NCBI GenBank assembly: GCA_964503045.1
Contig: CAZCZI010000039.1
Coordinates: forward strand, 1 to 64,000
Origin: CAYZJR01 sp964503045
GTDB lineage: Bacteria; Cyanobacteriota; Vampirovibrionia; Obscuribacterales; Obscuribacteraceae
Reading direction: 5' to 3'
DNA: 64,000 nt
Shown here one piece after another: positions 9,435 through 17,623 of the stretch. The stretch's first letter is position 1. Each line of letters begins with the position of its first letter. The notes beneath the pieces are model-generated. The model was not told the origin of the DNA. It did not search any database and saw nothing but the letters and a program-made list of their open reading frames with translations. A program made the translations under genes and the position numbers.

Positions 9435-11276
9435 CTAATCGGGTTTGGCCGGTGGTGGCGTAATCTTCCATCCAATCTGGCGAAGATGAGGCATTACTCC
9501 GCTTCCCCGGACCTTCGCTAGAACTTTTCCTTCTTTCGATCGCTCAGTGAAATTGAATTCGGGTTCTGACCAGAGACGCGATGGCCGATTCTCTGATCTC
9601 CAGCTCATGCCGCCCACCTCCACGTCGCCGGCGTAAATATCATTGGGTTCCCATCCGCAGTGATATTGCTTTCCCTTCACTGTTCGTCCATCAGGAAAAA
9701 CCTTTGTCACTTCAGTCACACCCACCCTGTATTCGGAACTTGGTGTTTCGGTGATTCTCATATGACTGCCATCAGGCAAGTAGCAATCCCTGCAGTTTTC
9801 ACCTAGCTCAACAAATTTCGTTCCCTCAATTGTAGGGAATTTTTCCATGTTTCCTTTCCAGACTTCCCAAAACTCCGGCGCCGGTTTCGTCGGAGCCTCG
9901 GCTCTCGGACGAACACGGGCTTCTATCTCCGCTGGCTCTGGCGGTGCCAGCGGTTTCTCCAGGGCTTGAGCACCGGAAATAGATCCGGAGCGATAGAAAT
10001 TCGTTATTCTGTTTGAGCGAGCTTCATATTGGATTTTCTCAATTGGGCCCGTTGCCGGTGTCTCTTGATACGATCCATCTGGTTTGGTCTCTATAACCGT
10101 GCCGTCAGGCATGCGGGTGACTATTTCATAACCTCCTTGTGAGGGGTATCTGCGTTGCTCGGTGCCATCGGGGAATTTTACTTCTAGTTCGCCCCGGTTG
10201 TGTTCAGTGATTTTGCTGCCTTCCGGTATTGTTTGAGTATCCCTCTTCACTCGCACTTGAGTCGAAGTCTGGTCCTTGGGCGTGCGCGATTCGTTAGTTG
10301 TATTTGAATTTGAATTTGACGGCGACTGGGCTCCATCTAGGCGTGAGTTCATCATGACGCCTGGAAGAGCAGAAATCTGTCTTGTGTATGTTGTTTCGAA
10401 AGGTTTGATCGATTTGAATCCCGACTCACTGCCGGCGGTGGCAAATCCTAGGCTTAATGTCGGTCTGGAGACTCGATCGGCTAAGGATCTGACAGCACTA
10501 TTCAGCCTGTCTGCGATCGGTTCTTTCGCAGTCGTGTCGAAAATATCCGAGCGGTTGGATGCCGGGGCAGCTTGTGGAGTAGGCGGGCGAAAACGTGAGG
10601 AGATGTCACTTGTGAGACCTAGTACGCCTCCCATTGCGCCGAATGCGTAGGCGTCTTGGATGATGTCCTTGGTGGAAGCGTGTCCTTTGCCTGAGAGCAG
10701 AGAGAGGCTTTCTGCGTGCGCCACGCCTCCTGTGACACCTGACAAAATTCCTGCAGTAGCTCGGCTCTCCAACCCGGCAAGGCGCAGGCCGTGAGCCGTG
10801 GAGCTCATCGCGGCAAAAGCGGTTGCACCTACGGCGGCGTTTCTTAGCCGGTCTTGAATAAACGTGCTGGCGTCGGCGGACGGAGTGAAAATGCCGCCGT
10901 AGATGGCGCCGGTGAGTGCCGCATGAGAGGCGTGTTGCCCTAAGGTAAGCCCCTCCTTAACCACCTCGGTGCCGGCCACTCTCGTTGCCTTGCCGCCGGT
11001 TGTGCGATGGATAGCGTAAACCCATGGTGCCATTCCGACTGCAGAACCAATCTGTTGCGCATGCCACTTTGCCGAGCCGAATTCGGTGTGCTCGGGAGGC
11101 TCCATGAAAGTGAGTTTTGACTGGAGATCGGTGTCCACGACTTTATCTGAGATCTGTGCCATCGCTTGCAGTGGCGTCTGTGCGAAAGTATATGCGGCGG
11201 AGTGAAGAGCGGTCTCTACGACTGAACGATCTTTTTGTATCGATTCTGGATGACTTTGAGTGAGATCGGATGGCAT
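9435..11276 (-). CDS. large protein with Gly/Ala-rich N-half and PDGT-repeat C-half
   Basis: The ATG at 11276 (MPSDLTQSHPES) is preceded by AGGAG at good distance, so I prefer it to the upstream in-frame GTG/ATG at 11312. The 613-residue product has two parts. Residues about 20-240 are rich in Ala/Gly with hydrophobic helices (GGKATRVAGTEVVKEGLTLG, AGILSGVTGGVAHAE) that look like membrane-inserting or glycine-zipper segments. A Ser/Asn/Thr-rich linker follows. The C-half has beta-type repeats around P-D-G-T/S (VKFPDGTEQRRYPSQGG, TRMPDGTVIETKPDGSYQET, YLPDGSHMRI, KVFPDGRTVKGKQYHCGWEP), like a T-Q-Q or MORN-like beta sheet. There is no signal peptide. Function unknown. Confidence 0.6.
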   Translation of the reverse strand: MPSDLTQSHPESIQKDRSVVETALHSAAYTFAQTPLQAMAQISDKVVDTDLQSKLTFMEPPEHTEFGSAKWHAQQIGSAVGMAPWVYAIHRTTGGKATRVAGTEVVKEGLTLGQHASHAALTGAIYGGIFTPSADASTFIQDRLRNAAVGATAFAAMSSTAHGLRLAGLESRATAGILSGVTGGVAHAESLSLLSGKGHASTKDIIQDAYAFGAMGGVLGLTSDISSRFRPPTPQAAPASNRSDIFDTTAKEPIADRLNSAVRSLADRVSRPTLSLGFATAGSESGFKSIKPFETTYTRQISALPGVMMNSRLDGAQSPSNSNSNTTNESRTPKDQTSTQVRVKRDTQTIPEGSKITEHNRGELEVKFPDGTEQRRYPSQGGYEIVTRMPDGTVIETKPDGSYQETPATGPIEKIQYEARSNRITNFYRSGSISGAQALEKPLAPPEPAEIEARVRPRAEAPTKPAPEFWEVWKGNMEKFPTIEGTKFVELGENCRDCYLPDGSHMRITETPSSEYRVGVTEVTKVFPDGRTVKGKQYHCGWEPNDIYAGDVEVGGMSWRSENRPSRLWSEPEFNFTERSKEGKVLAKVRGSGVMPHLRQIGWKITPPPAKPD

Positions 11277-11645
11277 GAAAGAATCTCCTAAACAGCGTAA
11301 GCTATCGCGCATCTTATGTGATTAATACGCGAGACATGTTTTGGCTGAACAGGGGTGTTTGAACCTGAGCTCTGGATGGAGCTTTATCCTATTGGTTGGG
11401 TGGGTGAAGTCGGACAGGATAAATCTGATTCTTGTCGCCCACTTTAGGGGCAATGTGTGAGCAATTTGTACCTGCTGGCGGATTTCATGGGAATGTTCCC
11501 ATACCCCAAAAAAATGAAATCCATCGACTCTCAGTCTTGTGCAGCGACAATCAAATGCAATTGCGATCTGATGCTCTATTTCATTTGTGTTTCTCTCAAG
11601 CTAAACTATGCGAACATAGCTCGAAGAAAGATTCTCTGTTGCAAT
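11277..11645. other. 369-base intergenic region upstream of sugar ABC operon
   Basis: This region separates the divergent PDGT protein gene and the ABC transporter operon. An open frame runs through it from 11457 in phase with the binding-protein gene, but its sequence is Cys-rich and unlike a protein N-terminus. I read the region as leader plus regulatory DNA. The only clear structure is the 16-base palindrome at 11487-11502. Confidence 0.5.
11487..11502. promoter_or_regulatory. palindrome, candidate operator of sugar ABC operon
   Basis: ATGGGAA and TTCCCAT form perfect 7-base arms around a TG centre, about 144 bases upstream of the binding-protein ATG at 11646. Symmetric elements of this size are typical binding sites for dimeric repressors. 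No regulator gene is next to the operon, so the assignment rests on position and symmetry only. Confidence 0.35.
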
Positions 11646-12704
11646 ATGTACGTTAATTCTCACGGCAATCCGGCTCGCACTAAGCTCTCCCACTTCAGGA
11701 GATCCCTTCTTGTTGCGCTACTTCCGACGCTCTTCTGGTTCTCTGCAAGAACGGCTGCCTGCGCCGCTGACAAATATATATTCATTCTGCCTTCATTGGG
11801 CAACCCATACTGGCAAACAGTGAAGCAAGGTATCGAGGATGGTGCCAAGCAATCTCTTGTTGCGGGAACTGCCACCACTAACGGTGGCAAAGGAAATGCG
11901 GCGGAGGTAAAGGTGCTTTCGGTGGTCAGCGATCAAGCCAAAGAAGAGCATCTCAATCTCTGTCAGGTGGCTATATCGCAAAAGCCTTCCATCATTGTTC
12001 TTTGCACTACCACCACTGCAGTCGCGCTGCAATGCCTGCGCGAAGCTCAACGCAACGGTATAAAAGTGGCAGTTTTGGACGTCGAAATCACAGTAGCAGA
12101 GGCTAAGAAGAATGGCATTGATCTGGCCTTCTCTATCGGTACCGATAACATCACGATTGGCGAAAGGGCTGCCCAGTATGTGGCCGCCAATTGCAAACTG
12201 CCCGCTCCAAAGGTGCTGATACTGGAAGGCATGGTCGGCAACATCAACAGCACCAACCGTGTTGTTGGATTCAAACAGCAGCTCGCCAAAGACATGCCAA
12301 AGGCGAAAATCGTCAACAGCGTCTCTGCCGAATGGGATCGCTTGAGGGCGCTCAACATCACAGCAGACACACTAACCAGAACGCCTGATTTGAACATCGT
12401 CTATGCTGCCAACGACATGATGGCGCTGGGCGCAGTGGAAGCGATTCGAGCCGCCGGCAAGACTGACAAGATTATGGTGGTCGGTGTTGATGGCGTTGCT
12501 GATGCGCGCAAAGCGATTCTTGCTGGGCGCATGCAGGCATCTGTCGCGCAACTTCCTTATCTAATCGGCAAGCGCTCAGTGGAGTTGGCCAAATTGAGTC
12601 TGCAAGGGAAGTGCTCAGGCAAAACGGAGAAGACACCGCTCTTAACTCTGACAAAAACGGTTTTAGAATCACGCACAGATCCGTTGCTCAAATATGTTCG
12701 TTAA
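11646..12704 (+). CDS. sugar ABC transporter substrate-binding protein (ribose type)
   Basis: A 352-residue periplasmic binding protein of the type-1 fold (Peripla_BP_4, RbsB-like). Starting at ATG 11646 gives a normal signal peptide (ARTKLSHFRRSLLVALLPTL, cleavage after AACAA near residue 41); the in-frame extension to 11457 is not protein-like. Family landmarks are YIFILPSLGNPYWQTVKQGI at the mature N-terminus, the domain-crossing segment around IVYAANDMMALGAVEAI, and VVGVDGVADARKAILAGRMQASVAQ. It would capture a sugar (ribose, rhamnose, xylose or similar; not resolvable from sequence) and deliver it to the permease, whose gene overlaps it by 11 bases. Confidence 0.9.
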   Translation: MYVNSHGNPARTKLSHFRRSLLVALLPTLFWFSARTAACAADKYIFILPSLGNPYWQTVKQGIEDGAKQSLVAGTATTNGGKGNAAEVKVLSVVSDQAKEEHLNLCQVAISQKPSIIVLCTTTTAVALQCLREAQRNGIKVAVLDVEITVAEAKKNGIDLAFSIGTDNITIGERAAQYVAANCKLPAPKVLILEGMVGNINSTNRVVGFKQQLAKDMPKAKIVNSVSAEWDRLRALNITADTLTRTPDLNIVYAANDMMALGAVEAIRAAGKTDKIMVVGVDGVADARKAILAGRMQASVAQLPYLIGKRSVELAKLSLQGKCSGKTEKTPLLTLTKTVLESRTDPLLKYVR

Positions 12705-13644
12705 GAATTTCTTTGCCGACGTTAATCGCGCATCGTTGCTGCAGTGTGTCCTGTTCCTGTCTCTGATGAGCGTGGTTTTCGCCTTCAGCTCTCCGTCATT
12801 CCTCACGCCGGTCAACATCGTCAACATTCTTACGGCAAGTTCTGTGATAGGACTGATGGCAATCGGTGCTACTTTCGTTATCGCCAGCGGTTGCATCGAC
12901 CTCTCGACGGCATCAACTATGGCACTATCCAGCGTGGTGTGTGCCTGGGCTGTTCAAAGTCAGCATGTGAGCGGAATATTCGCTGTCGCAATTGCCATTG
13001 CCGTTGGTGGCATCGCCGGCATTCTCACGGGAGCGCTGATCAACTTTACTCGAGCACCAAGTTTTATCATCACTCTCGGTATGCTAAGCATCAACAGGGC
13101 GCTGGCGTTCATTTTCACCAGTGGTGTACCAATTTATGGTCTGGAAGAGGGAGTGACCAAAATCGCTGAGGTACAATGGTGCGGGTTGTCCTTTCCTGCA
13201 ATTGCCATGCTCGGCATGACGTTGGTTGCATATATCCTTTTGAGCCGCACTCAATTTGGTGCGCAAACGCTGCTGTTGGGCGACAACCCCGCGGCATCCG
13301 AAGCAATGGGAGTGCAGGTGTCGCGCTTGCGCCTCGCGGTTTTCGCGCTGGCTGGATGTTTTTCAGGACTGGCGGGCTTCATATTCATGGCTCGAACCAA
13401 TTCAGGCGATCCGTCAGCAGGGATGAACTATGAACTCACGGCGATCACCGCTGTGGTTCTTGGTGGGGCAAACCTCTTTGGCGGACGGGCAGCAATCGCC
13501 GGTACACTTGCCGGAATACTCTGTCTGAGCGTGCTGCAAAACGGCCTTAATTTGATGGCAATCAGTACCTTCTATCAAACTCTGTTCATCGGTGTCGTGT
13601 TGGTTTTAGCATCATTCTTGCGCAGACTGGGGTCGAATCAATGA
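12694..13644 (+). CDS. sugar ABC transporter permease (RbsC type)
   Basis: A 316-residue inner-membrane permease with about ten hydrophobic helices and the BPD_transp_2 signatures. These include VIGLMAIGATFVIASGCIDLS near the N-terminus, a central TRAPSFIITLGML, and AITAVVLGGANLFGGRAAIAGTLAG close to the C-terminus, which is the region contacting the ATPase. Length is usual for RbsC/AraH-type proteins (about 320). The ATG lies inside the end of the binding-protein gene, and its own stop overlaps the ATPase start by four bases (ATGA), showing translational coupling of the whole operon. Confidence 0.92.
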   Translation: MFVKNFFADVNRASLLQCVLFLSLMSVVFAFSSPSFLTPVNIVNILTASSVIGLMAIGATFVIASGCIDLSTASTMALSSVVCAWAVQSQHVSGIFAVAIAIAVGGIAGILTGALINFTRAPSFIITLGMLSINRALAFIFTSGVPIYGLEEGVTKIAEVQWCGLSFPAIAMLGMTLVAYILLSRTQFGAQTLLLGDNPAASEAMGVQVSRLRLAVFALAGCFSGLAGFIFMARTNSGDPSAGMNYELTAITAVVLGGANLFGGRAAIAGTLAGILCLSVLQNGLNLMAISTFYQTLFIGVVLVLASFLRRLGSNQ

Positions 13645-14363
13645 GCACATTGCGACTGCAATCGGTGATCAAGACTTTCGGTGCAACGACCGTATTGCGC
13701 GACATTACGACGGAGTTTGCCAGTGGCACCGTTACAGCGATTGTAGGCGACAACGGAGCCGGTAAGTCGACCCTCTGCAAAACCATTGCCGGTGTTTATC
13801 ATCCCGATAGCGGTAACATCTCCCTCGACGATCTCAACATCACTCATCTAGGACCGCATGCGACGAGAAAAGCCGGCATCGAGATGATCTATCAAGATCT
13901 CGCTCTGGCAAAACAGCACGACGTAGTAAGCAATCTCTACTTTGGCAGAGAGAAAACGCACTGGCTTGGCTGGCTCGATCGCAAGACGATGGAGAAGAAG
14001 AGCCAGGAAGTGTTAGAGACATTGGCTATAAAGTTGCCCAACTTGAAGAGTGCCGTCGGTTTTCTCTCCGGAGGGCAGCAACAAGCAGTGGCGATTGCAC
14101 GGGCGCTATTGTTCAATCCAACTGTATTGATTATGGATGAGCCTACAGCCGCTCTGGCGGCTCGGGAGATTGAGCACATTCTTGATTTGATCAAGAAGTT
14201 GAAAGAGCGCGGATTGATCGTCATGCTCATCAGCCACAGGCTCAACGATGTCTTTGCCGTGAGCGATCGCATCATTGCATTGCGCAGTGGCGAGATAGTC
14301 GCTGACAAAGCCGTGCAAGAAACGTCAATGCAAGATATCGTTGCTCAGATCATGATTGCCTGA
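13641..14363 (+). CDS. sugar ABC transporter ATP-binding protein, single-domain
   Basis: A 240-residue ATPase with Walker A GDNGAGKST (about 36-44), signature LSGGQQQAVAIARAL (about 142-156), Walker B VLIMDEPTAAL (about 162-172) and the switch His in LISHR (about 196). It resembles one half of RbsA/XylG. Classical ribose-type ATPases are about 500 residues with two fused cassettes; this is a single cassette like FrcA, so a homodimer should energise the permease. It is last in the operon and converges on the Uma2 gene with a 19-base gap. No kinase or isomerase for the sugar is nearby. Confidence 0.92.
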   Translation: MSTLRLQSVIKTFGATTVLRDITTEFASGTVTAIVGDNGAGKSTLCKTIAGVYHPDSGNISLDDLNITHLGPHATRKAGIEMIYQDLALAKQHDVVSNLYFGREKTHWLGWLDRKTMEKKSQEVLETLAIKLPNLKSAVGFLSGGQQQAVAIARALLFNPTVLIMDEPTAALAAREIEHILDLIKKLKERGLIVMLISHRLNDVFAVSDRIIALRSGEIVADKAVQETSMQDIVAQIMIA

Positions 14364-14382
14364 GCGCGAGAGCCGGAGCCAT

Positions 14383-15033
14383 TCAATTAACCAATGCTGT
14401 CTCTTCTTCCGCTGACAATTGATATGGAGGCTCGTCCGCCTCACGCACGCGAAACGTCCAATCTTTTGCCTCTGCGTTCCTGTAAATGGTAGAAAATGGA
14501 ATCGCAAGAGTGCCGTTCGGAAGTGATTCGAGAACCAAGTCTTCTTCGCCACCGAATTCGACCAATTCCCAGGTTCCATCCACATTTTTGCGAAATAGTT
14601 CAACTCTCTTATATTCCTGATGAACGATTGCGTACTCTTTGAGTGACGGAAGTTTAAAGTAGTTGATTCGCTTTTCGCGATGATCGGTTGCGGCAGTGGA
14701 GGGAGAACGAACCTCAACAATCAGGACAGGTTCTTCCGTGTATACACGGTCACCATCACTCTTGTCGCATGCCACCATAACGTCGGGATAATAAAAGCAG
14801 TTGGCTGCCTTAATGTGCACTTTAAACGCTTCCATAAAAGGACGGCATGGGTTGTTTTGCAGGAATGCGTGCAAGACCGTGAAGATATTGCCTACGATGA
14901 TGTTGTGTCTTCGATTTGCTCCAGACATCTCGAATGCATAGCCGTCTACATATTCGCAGCGAATGGAAGCTTTCTCTTCCGCCTTGAGGTAATCCTCAGG
15001 GGAGAGATATTCAAACCTTTTTGCGACTGACAT
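14383..15033 (-). CDS. Uma2 family endonuclease-like protein (DUF820)
   Basis: A 216-residue protein with the PD-(D/E)xK-type core of the Uma2/DUF820 family, greatly expanded in cyanobacteria. PD at 83-84 (YYPDVMVACDK), E107 in LIVEVRSPST, and the following helix DHREKRINYFKLPSLKEYAIV are all present. The N-terminal YLSPEDYLKAEEKASIRCEYVDGYAFEMSG is also standard. I use ATG 15033 rather than the longer frame to 15231, because the family begins here and the upstream segment overlaps a promoter-like repeat. Members are predicted nucleases; biological role is not established. It has a good candidate promoter at 15077-15104. Confidence 0.88.
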   Translation of the reverse strand: MSVAKRFEYLSPEDYLKAEEKASIRCEYVDGYAFEMSGANRRHNIIVGNIFTVLHAFLQNNPCRPFMEAFKVHIKAANCFYYPDVMVACDKSDGDRVYTEEPVLIVEVRSPSTAATDHREKRINYFKLPSLKEYAIVHQEYKRVELFRKNVDGTWELVEFGGEEDLVLESLPNGTLAIPFSTIYRNAEAKDWTFRVREADEPPYQLSAEEETALVN

Positions 15034-15073
15034 TGGTCTAACGCTCCACGCTGGATTATTCGAACGACGTGCA

Positions 15074-15133
15074 TCGATTATAACAAGCCTACAGTTCAAC
15101 TCAAGGCTTGTAATTTGGTGTGATTTGTTGCAC
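15074..15133 (-). promoter_or_regulatory. 60-bp repeat copy 2 containing the Uma2 promoter
   Basis: On the minus strand TTGAGT (15099-15104) and a consensus TATAAT (15077-15082) lie 16 bases apart, with the -10 box 44 bases upstream of the Uma2 ATG. ACAAGCC/GGCTTGT (7-base arms) flank and overlap the core, which would suit an operator. The segment is 52/60 identical to 9353-9412. The rest of the 15034-15347 region up to the glycosyltransferase start shows no other feature. Confidence 0.65.
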
Positions 15134-15347
15134 TGCGCTCGATCAAGAGGATTCAGCAGACGCAGGAAGCGTTCTGCACGCAGGTGCCCTGCGTTGCGCA
15201 CGCACCACCTAGGTAAGTCTGATGTTTTCACGCCGCAGACATTCCGCCACCAACAGGCTTTTCTAGCTCAGTTGTGTTTCTGAGTTCTTTCGGCTTTATC
15301 AGCTCGTGGGCTTTAGGAATTCAACGTATAATCATAATACCGCCGGC

Positions 15348-16088
15348 ATGTGGAACTCTAACTTGATTTCAGTGGTGATACCAGCACTTGATGAAGACGC
15401 GAGCATTGTTGCTACGCTGGAGGCTGTTGCGTTTGCCCTCAAAGAGTTGGATGCCGTCAATTGCGAAGTCATAGTAATTGACGACGGCTGCTCTGATAGC
15501 ACAGCCGAGAAAGCGCTTGCCCACGGCGCCAAGGTAATCAGGCACGGCTGCCGGATTGGGTACGGTCGGTCCCTAAAAGATGGGATTATGAGCGCAACCA
15601 ACGATACTATCGTGATTATCGATGCCGATGGCACGTACCCGGCAGCTGCAATACCGCGACTTCTTTCCGAATACGAGAGTGGCTTAGACATGGTCGTAGG
15701 CGCTCGCTCTGGAAGTGTTTACCGCAGCTCTATCCTAAAAGCCTTTCTGCGCCGGCTTTTGAGGTTGCTCGTCCGCTTCTTGACCGGCGCAGATGTGCCT
15801 GACGTCAACTCGGGGCTTAGGGTGTTCAGCCGTGCTTCTGTCCTTTCATTTGCCGACCAGCTGTGCGATACGTTCAGTTTTACCACCTCTTTGACGGTCA
15901 TTTATTTATTAACCGGGCGCAGTGTCAAATACGTGCCTATCACCTATGGCAAGCGGGTAGCAGGCAAAAGTCGGGTCAGACTATTGCCCGACTCACTCAT
16001 TACCTTGAAGTACGTCCTTCAGCTAGCTGCATACTATCGGCCATTGACCAAGAGAGCGCCGCAACACCCGCAGCAACAAGAGCCATGA
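15348..16088 (+). CDS. glycosyltransferase family 2 (polyprenol-phosphate mannosyl/glucosyltransferase-like)
   Basis: A 246-residue GT-A enzyme. LISVVIPALDEDASI opens the nucleotide-binding fold, VIVIDDGCSDST and VIIDADGTYP (the metal-binding D-x-D) follow, and DVPDVNSGLRVFSR is the acceptor-side motif shared with DPM1/DPG-synthase-like enzymes. These transfer a sugar from a nucleotide donor to polyprenyl phosphate at the membrane, the lipid-linked sugar then being used by GT-C enzymes. I start at ATG 15348; a GTG at 15306 is also in frame and neither has a strong ribosome binding site. It is the first gene of a four-gene operon, overlapping the next gene by four bases (ATGA). Confidence 0.85.
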   Translation: MWNSNLISVVIPALDEDASIVATLEAVAFALKELDAVNCEVIVIDDGCSDSTAEKALAHGAKVIRHGCRIGYGRSLKDGIMSATNDTIVIIDADGTYPAAAIPRLLSEYESGLDMVVGARSGSVYRSSILKAFLRRLLRLLVRFLTGADVPDVNSGLRVFSRASVLSFADQLCDTFSFTTSLTVIYLLTGRSVKYVPITYGKRVAGKSRVRLLPDSLITLKYVLQLAAYYRPLTKRAPQHPQQQEP

Positions 16089-16804
16089 TAGAAGAACATC
16101 TGAAAGAAGATCTGATCAATGGAACAGGAGTGAAGGTCTCCACTTCGAATTTGATGCGTCAGATTCGTGAGAGCACCTACGCGCGGTACAGAGAAGATGC
16201 TATCAGCAATGAGATCGCAACACTCTTGCTTGGGGAGATGCAAGAAACTTCTGCAAGCCCATTTGTTGGATTGGATATCGGCAGTGGCAACGGTGCAATG
16301 ACCCGGCGCATAGAGAAAGACACCAATGGTGGTGCCCGTATTCAAGGAATAGATCTTTGCTCGCATCACTATTCAAGCGTCACTGGTGCCTCCACATATG
16401 ATGGCACGTTCCTTCCATATAATGATCGATCATTTGACTTCGCTTTGCTGATAGATGTTCTCCACCATACAGCTGAACCGCGTATGCTGCTTCTAGAGGC
16501 CTCTCGAGTGGCAAGACGCTTTGTGATTGTCAAAGATCACACTTATCGGCACTGTCATGAATTTATGGTTTTGTCATTCATGGATTTTGTCGGCAATCTG
16601 GGCTATGGCAACAACCATTTAGGTTCATACAAAAAACAAGGAGAGTGGCATGAACTGTTTCAGTCGTGCGGGCTCGTTGCCGAAAAGATGACGCGAGAGC
16701 TTCGCATTTATCCGTTTCCTTTTTCAATTGTGATAAGACCAGATCTAAACTTCGTCACGCTTCTTCGACCAGCGCATGATCAGACAATCAATGACCAATC
16801 CTGA
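16085..16804 (+). CDS. class I SAM-dependent methyltransferase
   Basis: A 239-residue protein with motif I FVGLDIGSGNGAMTRRIE (SAM binding, about 60-77), an acidic motif II region IQGIDL, and LLIDVLHHTAEPRMLLLEASRV typical of Methyltransf_11/25. The ATG at 16085 overlaps the glycosyltransferase stop, whereas the longer open frame back to 15863 lies inside that gene and is not real. Substrate unknown; the operon context suggests methylation of a glycan or lipid-linked intermediate. Confidence 0.85.
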   Translation: MIEEHLKEDLINGTGVKVSTSNLMRQIRESTYARYREDAISNEIATLLLGEMQETSASPFVGLDIGSGNGAMTRRIEKDTNGGARIQGIDLCSHHYSSVTGASTYDGTFLPYNDRSFDFALLIDVLHHTAEPRMLLLEASRVARRFVIVKDHTYRHCHEFMVLSFMDFVGNLGYGNNHLGSYKKQGEWHELFQSCGLVAEKMTRELRIYPFPFSIVIRPDLNFVTLLRPAHDQTINDQS

Positions 16805-17621
16805 CACAACCGATATCAATAATGTGATCGATCAGCGCACGATTGCTGATTTCGGCGAGCAGTTCAGTCACTACCAATGTGATGCCGGCTATTATGGATC
16901 AAGTCAGTGCCTGCTCGACATTTTGGGACCCTTCAATGATGAAATTAAGATTGCCGGAAAGTCGACAGCCGATGTTGGCAGCGGCACGGGACGCATCGTA
17001 AAGATGCTGCTTGATCTGGGTGCGGAGTCAGTGCTTGCAATCGAGCCCTCATCGTCTTTTCAGTATCTGGAGCAGAACATCAAGAGCGATCGTTTGCAAT
17101 TATTGCAGGAACGTGGAGAGGCTATAGCACAATTTCCGGAGCGATTCGACTTTGTCTTTTCGATTGGCGTGCTGCATCACATCACCGATCCCGATCCGGT
17201 CGTGAAGGCGGCACGAGAATCGCTAAAACAAGGGGGCAAGCTAATCATCTGGCTCTATGGGCGTGAGGGCAATCTTCCATATTTGATGCTTGCATCGATT
17301 CTGCGATCGTTTACTACTTCGTTATCGCATCAATCGCTTGTTAAGATTGCAAGGCTCTTGCGTCCTGCGCTCGATTCATATGCCGATCTCTGCTCCGACG
17401 ATCGAAGTTGGCTGCCGATGCACTCCTACATGAAGAATCACATTCAAAGACTGAGCGGGGTGCAGCGCGAAATGACTATTTACGATCAACTAAATCCTGC
17501 ATGGGCAAAATATTACACTCAGCAAGAAGCGATCGACTTACTTCAACGAAATGGCTTTGCCGATGTTCGCGTGTACAACCGTCACAAGTACAGTTGGACG
17601 GTCATTGGTGAAAAGAGGTAG
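16776..17621 (+). CDS. class I SAM-dependent methyltransferase
   Basis: A 281-residue methyltransferase with ADVGSGTGRIVKMLLDLGAESVLAIEPS as motif I and II, FDFVFSIGVLHHITDPDPVVKAARESL as motif IV/post-IV, and GGKLIIWLYGREG. The C-terminal third is longer than in minimal family members and carries a helical region with LSGVQREMTIYDQLNPAWAKYYTQQEAIDLL, as in methyltransferases of surface-polysaccharide clusters. It overlaps the preceding gene by 29 bases. A second ATG at 16791 is equally plausible as start. Confidence 0.85.
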   Translation: MIRQSMTNPDTTDINNVIDQRTIADFGEQFSHYQCDAGYYGSSQCLLDILGPFNDEIKIAGKSTADVGSGTGRIVKMLLDLGAESVLAIEPSSSFQYLEQNIKSDRLQLLQERGEAIAQFPERFDFVFSIGVLHHITDPDPVVKAARESLKQGGKLIIWLYGREGNLPYLMLASILRSFTTSLSHQSLVKIARLLRPALDSYADLCSDDRSWLPMHSYMKNHIQRLSGVQREMTIYDQLNPAWAKYYTQQEAIDLLQRNGFADVRVYNRHKYSWTVIGEKR

Positions 17622-17623
17622 TG

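Noticed and set aside
11457..11645. N-terminal extension of the sugar-binding protein
   Set aside because: Cys-rich, non-protein-like, and it would bury the signal peptide; ATG 11646 gives a normal precursor.
15034..15231. N-terminal extension of the first Uma2 gene
   Set aside because: The extension runs through a promoter-bearing repeat and has no family similarity; ATG 15033 fits the family start.
15258..15330. tRNA-like sequence (CTAGCTCAGTTG resembles a D-arm)
   Set aside because: No T-arm (GGTTCGAATCC type), no matching acceptor stem and no anticodon stem at the right distance.
15863..16084. Longer methyltransferase frame inside the glycosyltransferase gene
   Set aside because: It lies in another frame of a well-supported gene; the ATG at 16085 overlaps the stop as in the rest of the operon.
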